Below are positions 6,311-9,466 of a stretch of 9,466 nucleotides of DNA, one piece after another (positions within the stretch are counted from its first letter, which is position 1; every line of letters begins with the position of its first letter). This DNA is from an uncultured Hungatella sp. (GTDB taxonomy: Bacteria; Bacillota; Clostridia; Lachnospirales; Lachnospiraceae). The notes under the pieces are model-generated. The model made no database searches. It was not told where the DNA came from and saw nothing but the letters and a program-made list of their open reading frames with translations. The stretch spans positions 1 through 9,466 of the forward strand of contig CAJUFP010000146.1 of the NCBI GenBank assembly GCA_910585645.1, given 5' to 3'. The translations under genes and the position numbers were made by a program.

Positions 6311-8623
6311 TTATTTTTGTTTATCCAGAACAGGAAAACCTACCTGTGCTTTAAACAGATCCCCGTCAATATAGATCTCAAACACTCCGCCCAGAAGATG
6401 GGTCAGGTCCTTGGCAATGGACAGGCCAAGGCCGCTTCCCTCCGAGGCCCGGGCCACATCCCCACGGACAAAACGCTCGGTCAGCTCGTCGGCGTTGATG
6501 TTAAGCGGGTTGGCGGACACATTTTTAATGGTGAAATATACATAGTCTTCCCTCTGGGCCACGTCCACATAGATGCGGCTGTTTTCCATGGCATACTTAA
6601 ACGCGTTGTTGTACAGGTTTTCCAGCACCCGCCACAGCCGCCGCCCGTCAGCGGCGATGAGAATGGCTTTTGGGGGCAGATCGGACACCAGCTCCAGATG
6701 GCGTATCTCATATTTCTCCTCAAATTCCCCGTTGGTCTGGTGGATCAGCTCCACAAGGTCAATGTTGGCGATGTCAAGCTTCAGATTGCCGGAACTGGCT
6801 TTGGAAGCCTCTACCAGGTCCTCCGTCAGATTTTTCAGACGGTGGGCTTTCTGCTCAAGGATCTCCAGATACCCCTGAATCTTTTCATTCTGTATCTTCT
6901 CCCGCTTTAACAGATCCACATAGTTAATAATGGAGGTAAGAGGCGTCTTGATGTCATGGGACACATTGGTGATCAGGTCAGCTTTCAGACGCTCGCTTTT
7001 TACCTTTTCCTGCAGGGCAGTGTCCAGGCCGTCGCCAAGGTTGTTAAGGGTCTGGGCCAGTTCGGCGGCTTTGCCGGAGAACCCTGTGGTATCGATCTTA
7101 TAGCCTGTCTCGCCCTCTGACATTTTAAAGATGCCAAAAGAGATCTTCTCTGTCTCTCCCGCGGTCCGGTAGAGGAGAAGAAATGTCCACAGCTGGAAGC
7201 CGGTGAGGACGATCCCGGGAACCAGGTACAGGTAAGGTACAGATAAAAGGGTCCGGTTCTCATACAGGTAGTAAACCGTGTAGACCAGCGCCATATTGGT
7301 CCCCAGATATCCCAGAAAGCAGGCAGTGAGCCGCGCGGGAAACGTAGTATTGTTGAGGGCAGTCACAGACCACCGCCAGAAGCGGCCGCCAAGGCTGTCA
7401 TGCCACAGCGACCGGGCTTTGTACTGGCGCAGCAGGCTGAACCCTTCCCCAAGGCAGATCAGGTAAAAGGCCAGGATCTCGATCAACGTAAGATAAAAGT
7501 CCTGGTGGCTTTGGTTTACTAAAAGCCGGACCAGACGGGTTCCCACATTTTCGCGGAAACTGCCGCAGGCCCACAGGAAGAAGAGCGTCGTCACCAGACT
7601 GCACTCCAGAGGGATCCTGTCAAAATAATTCAGAGTTACAGAGGCCCGCTCCGGGGTCTGATAGCCGGCCAGATAGATAAGCCAGCCTAAGGTAACGAGA
7701 AGCCCCACAGCCCCTATAGCAAAAAATATCAGTCCTGTAATGTAGTTGACCCGCACCTTTGTGTAGGCGTTGTGGGCAATGGAATAAGGGTCTGTGTGAG
7801 GATACCTGGTATCCAGAGCCAGCATGATGTAGTAGTCATTATTTCCGTAGAGATTGTAGTTTTCCAGCTCCGAGGTAATGTTGTTGGGGATATGTTTTAA
7901 ATTGGTGTCGATCAAGATAGAATCCCCGGACAGGTACAGATACCGCCCCAGATTCTTCATATCCTCTATGGGGTACTCGCTGGCATTGGTGTAAAGCTTT
8001 TCCGCCCCGTTCTCGTCCATGTAGGAGACCTGGAAATAGAGGTTGGAGGGGCGGTCCATATAGTTGTACTGGATCTGATAATACTCACCGAGAATGGTGA
8101 GAACCTCCAAAGACAGCTCTTCCCTGGTGGCGTAGGCGTCGCCGGGTTCCGTGTAATGGTCCGCCGCGTTGGGGTCATAGGCTTTCCACTCGATCAGAGG
8201 GATGGTGGCGTTCCTGGTGTCTCGCTCATGGGTGGCAGGTCCGCCTGCCACCTCAAAAGTATCGGTCAGATAATATCCCCAGCTTTTTGCCTGGCGTATC
8301 ATATCGTTCAGGTTGTAGATCAGGGTCTTTCCGGAATTGAACGTGACGCAGACCATGTCTTTGTTGTAGTCCAGCTTTCCGTCCGTCTCGAACAAGTCCT
8401 TGTATTTTACGTATTTGAAGATCATCTCCACGTCCGATTCCAGCTGCTGGGTGCAGGACAGGGTGTCAGCATAAGACTCCTCATGAAGCCAGCTTAACCC
8501 GCGCCCGTAATTCTCATTAAAATAGATAAACGCGATGCCGGTAAAGAACAGGCAGAGGAATAAGCCGTGAAGCAAAAGAGAAAATTGTTTTTTCAGGCTC
8601 ATAGGCCAGGCGTTTCTCTTCAT
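6311..8623 (-). CDS. Multi-pass membrane sensor histidine kinase
   Basis: This 770-aa protein is the sensor of the two-component pair. Membrane segments are predicted at about 13-35, 294-318, 339-356, 376-396, 431-455 and 463-485. Residues 36-293 form a large presumably extracytoplasmic domain that I do not recognise. A linker with coiled-coil character (515-548) leads to the HisKA domain with phospho-acceptor His556 in NVSHDIKTPLTS, then the ATPase domain: N-box ENLYNNAFKY (Asn669, Asn673), F-box-like LTERFVRGD (714-722) and G-box GSGLGL (729-734). The usual D-x-G-x-G box between N- and F-boxes is replaced by KNVSANPLN (700-708). The start at 8623 lies eight bases after the regulator stop codon, with only a weak ribosome binding site, suggesting coupled translation; Met8 is an alternative start. 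Stimulus and exact subfamily are unknown. Confidence 0.88.
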   Translation of the reverse strand: MKRNAWPMSLKKQFSLLLHGLFLCLFFTGIAFIYFNENYGRGLSWLHEESYADTLSCTQQLESDVEMIFKYVKYKDLFETDGKLDYNKDMVCVTFNSGKTLIYNLNDMIRQAKSWGYYLTDTFEVAGGPATHERDTRNATIPLIEWKAYDPNAADHYTEPGDAYATREELSLEVLTILGEYYQIQYNYMDRPSNLYFQVSYMDENGAEKLYTNASEYPIEDMKNLGRYLYLSGDSILIDTNLKHIPNNITSELENYNLYGNNDYYIMLALDTRYPHTDPYSIAHNAYTKVRVNYITGLIFFAIGAVGLLVTLGWLIYLAGYQTPERASVTLNYFDRIPLECSLVTTLFFLWACGSFRENVGTRLVRLLVNQSHQDFYLTLIEILAFYLICLGEGFSLLRQYKARSLWHDSLGGRFWRWSVTALNNTTFPARLTACFLGYLGTNMALVYTVYYLYENRTLLSVPYLYLVPGIVLTGFQLWTFLLLYRTAGETEKISFGIFKMSEGETGYKIDTTGFSGKAAELAQTLNNLGDGLDTALQEKVKSERLKADLITNVSHDIKTPLTSIINYVDLLKREKIQNEKIQGYLEILEQKAHRLKNLTEDLVEASKASSGNLKLDIANIDLVELIHQTNGEFEEKYEIRHLELVSDLPPKAILIAADGRRLWRVLENLYNNAFKYAMENSRIYVDVAQREDYVYFTIKNVSANPLNINADELTERFVRGDVARASEGSGLGLSIAKDLTHLLGGVFEIYIDGDLFKAQVGFPVLDKQK

Positions 8624-8631
8624 GGCCGCGC

Positions 8632-9327
8632 CTACTGTTTCTCGATCTTATAGCCTACTCCCCACACCACCTTCAGGTATCGGGGCTCCCGGGGATTGAT
8701 CTCGATCTTTTCCCGGATATGGCGGATATGTACAGCCACAGTGTTATCGGCTCCGATGGCCTCCTCATTCCAGATCTGCTCGTAGATCTCATCAATGGAA
8801 AATACTTTTCCCGCGTTTTTCACCAGGAGAAGAAGAATGTTGTACTCAATGGGAGTCAGCTTAATAGGCTCACCGTCCACAAAGACCTCCTTGTTGTCAT
8901 CGTGGATCAGAAGGCCGCCGCACTTGTACACATTTTCCGTGGCGTGCTGGGTCAGGTTGCCAAGCTGGGTATAGCGGCGGATGTGGGACTTGACCCTTGC
9001 CACCAGCTCCAGTGGGTTAAATGGTTTGGCGATATAGTCGTCAGCCCCGATATTAAGCCCCAGGATCTTGTCATTGTCCTCGGACTTGGCGGATAAGATG
9101 ATGATGGGGATGCTGCTGGTCTCCCGAACCTTCAGCGTGGTGCGGATGCCGTCCAGCCCGGGCATCATAACATCCACAATCATCAGATCTACCTGATTGG
9201 TATCCAGAAGCTCCAGGGCGTCGTAGCCGTCGTAGGCCTTGATAACCTGAAAGCCTTCACCGGTAAGATAGATGTCTATGGCTTCTACAATCTGTTTATC
9301 GTCATCACAAACCAGAATCGTCTGCAT
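8632..9327 (-). CDS. OmpR/PhoB-family response regulator
   Basis: This 231-aa DNA-binding regulator is the partner of the downstream kinase. The receiver domain (1-115) has the acidic cluster Asp8/Asp9, phospho-acceptor Asp52 in MIVDVMMPG, Ser79 in IILSAKS and Lys101 in AKPFNP, all as expected. The C-terminal winged-helix domain (about 130-231) includes KLTPIEYNILLLL, NTVAVHIRHIREKIE and VWGVGYKIEK, typical of OmpR proteins. The start at 9327 is chosen because AAAGGAGG (plus-strand 9336-9343) lies eight bases upstream and MQTILVCDDD is the normal beginning of the fold. A longer frame from 9396 would run through the promoter and adds an unlikely Cys-rich segment. It is the first gene of the operon and is followed by the kinase after an 8-base gap. 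Confidence 0.95.
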   Translation of the reverse strand: MQTILVCDDDKQIVEAIDIYLTGEGFQVIKAYDGYDALELLDTNQVDLMIVDVMMPGLDGIRTTLKVRETSSIPIIILSAKSEDNDKILGLNIGADDYIAKPFNPLELVARVKSHIRRYTQLGNLTQHATENVYKCGGLLIHDDNKEVFVDGEPIKLTPIEYNILLLLVKNAGKVFSIDEIYEQIWNEEAIGADNTVAVHIRHIREKIEINPREPRYLKVVWGVGYKIEKQ

Positions 9328-9335
9328 GTGAAATA

Positions 9336-9343
9336 CCTCCTTT
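9336..9343 (-). promoter_or_regulatory. Ribosome binding site of the response regulator gene
   Basis: AAAGGAGG on the minus strand lies eight bases before ATG 9327. It is a near-perfect Shine-Dalgarno sequence and decides the start against the longer frame. Confidence 0.9.
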
Positions 9344-9360
9344 TTCGTTCCATAAACCGC

Positions 9361-9373
9361 TATACACAGTATA
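9361..9373. repeat. Small inverted repeat over the -10 box and start site
   Basis: TATAC-ACA-GTATA is a perfect 5-bp inverted repeat with a 3-bp spacer. It covers the -10 box and expected transcription start of the two-component operon. It could be an operator, but short A/T palindromes arise easily from -10 sequences. Confidence 0.35.
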
Positions 9374-9396
9374 CAACAAGAAATTTGTATGGTCAA
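9368..9396 (-). promoter_or_regulatory. Promoter of the two-component operon
   Basis: On the minus strand TTGACC (9391-9396) and TATACT (9368-9373) are separated by 17 bases, close to the housekeeping consensus. Transcription should start near 9361, about 35 bases before the regulator start codon. Confidence 0.85.
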
Positions 9397-9466
9397 TGAA
9401 TATTGGGGCTGTAAGATAGTGTAACTTTACCTGGGGACCCATATGGACAGACTTCCCCCTTCCCCC
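9397..9466. other. Upstream flank of the two-component operon
   Basis: These 70 bases to the window edge hold no recognisable gene. They include GTAACTTTAC (9421-9430), a palindrome CCATATGG (9439-9446) and a C-rich run at the end. No function can be assigned. Confidence 0.3.

Noticed and set aside
9328..9396. Longer response regulator start at 9396
   Set aside because: The extension would run through the promoter and Shine-Dalgarno sequence; the receiver fold starts normally at MQTILVCDDD.
1..9466. CRISPR arrays, insertion sequences, phage or integrase genes, attachment sites next to the tRNAs
   Set aside because: No regularly spaced repeats, transposase motifs or duplicated tRNA 3' ends are visible in the window.

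Overview
The window reads as chromosomal DNA of an anaerobic Firmicute, most likely a Lachnospiraceae-type Clostridium relative. The support is the gene content (an FMN riboswitch followed by ribD-ribE-ribBA-ribH in the order of the Bacillus riboflavin operon), strong AGGAGG-type ribosome binding sites, sigma-A-like promoters with 17-base spacers, a Cys/His cell-wall hydrolase with several peptidoglycan-binding repeats, and moderate GC. The genus is an inference.

Layout, left to right. (1) 1-454: a short leading stretch, then three tRNA genes (Asn-GTT, Glu-TTC, Cys-GCA) on the + strand, closed by an intrinsic terminator. (2) 569-2146: a cell-wall lipoprotein with four peptidoglycan-binding repeats, a Gly/Ser linker and a C-terminal NlpC/P60 peptidase domain. 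(3) 2169-6244: the riboflavin operon, with a near-consensus promoter, an FMN riboswitch, a terminator that fits its expression platform, an unexpected second terminator-like hairpin, a 13-base tandem repeat, and then ribD, ribE, ribBA and ribH. (4) 6266-6306: a strong hairpin between convergent operons, best oriented as terminator for the minus strand. (5) 6311-9396, minus strand: an OmpR-family response regulator followed by a large multi-pass histidine kinase, with a clear promoter at 9368-9396 overlapped by a small inverted repeat.

How the genes work together. The four rib genes encode the core enzymes from GTP and ribulose 5-phosphate to riboflavin. RibBA opens GTP and makes the four-carbon unit, RibD deaminates and reduces the pyrimidine, RibH forms lumazine, and RibE dismutates lumazine to riboflavin. 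The FMN riboswitch would close the loop by ending transcription when FMN is plentiful. The two-component pair has an unidentified stimulus and target; nothing in the window ties it functionally to riboflavin or to the cell-wall hydrolase.

No clearly new system is visible. The points most worth a second look are the extra terminator-like hairpin and structured repeat between the riboswitch and ribD, the unusual kinase (large outer domain, six predicted membrane segments, missing D-box), and the Asp in the third catalytic position of the NlpC/P60 domain.
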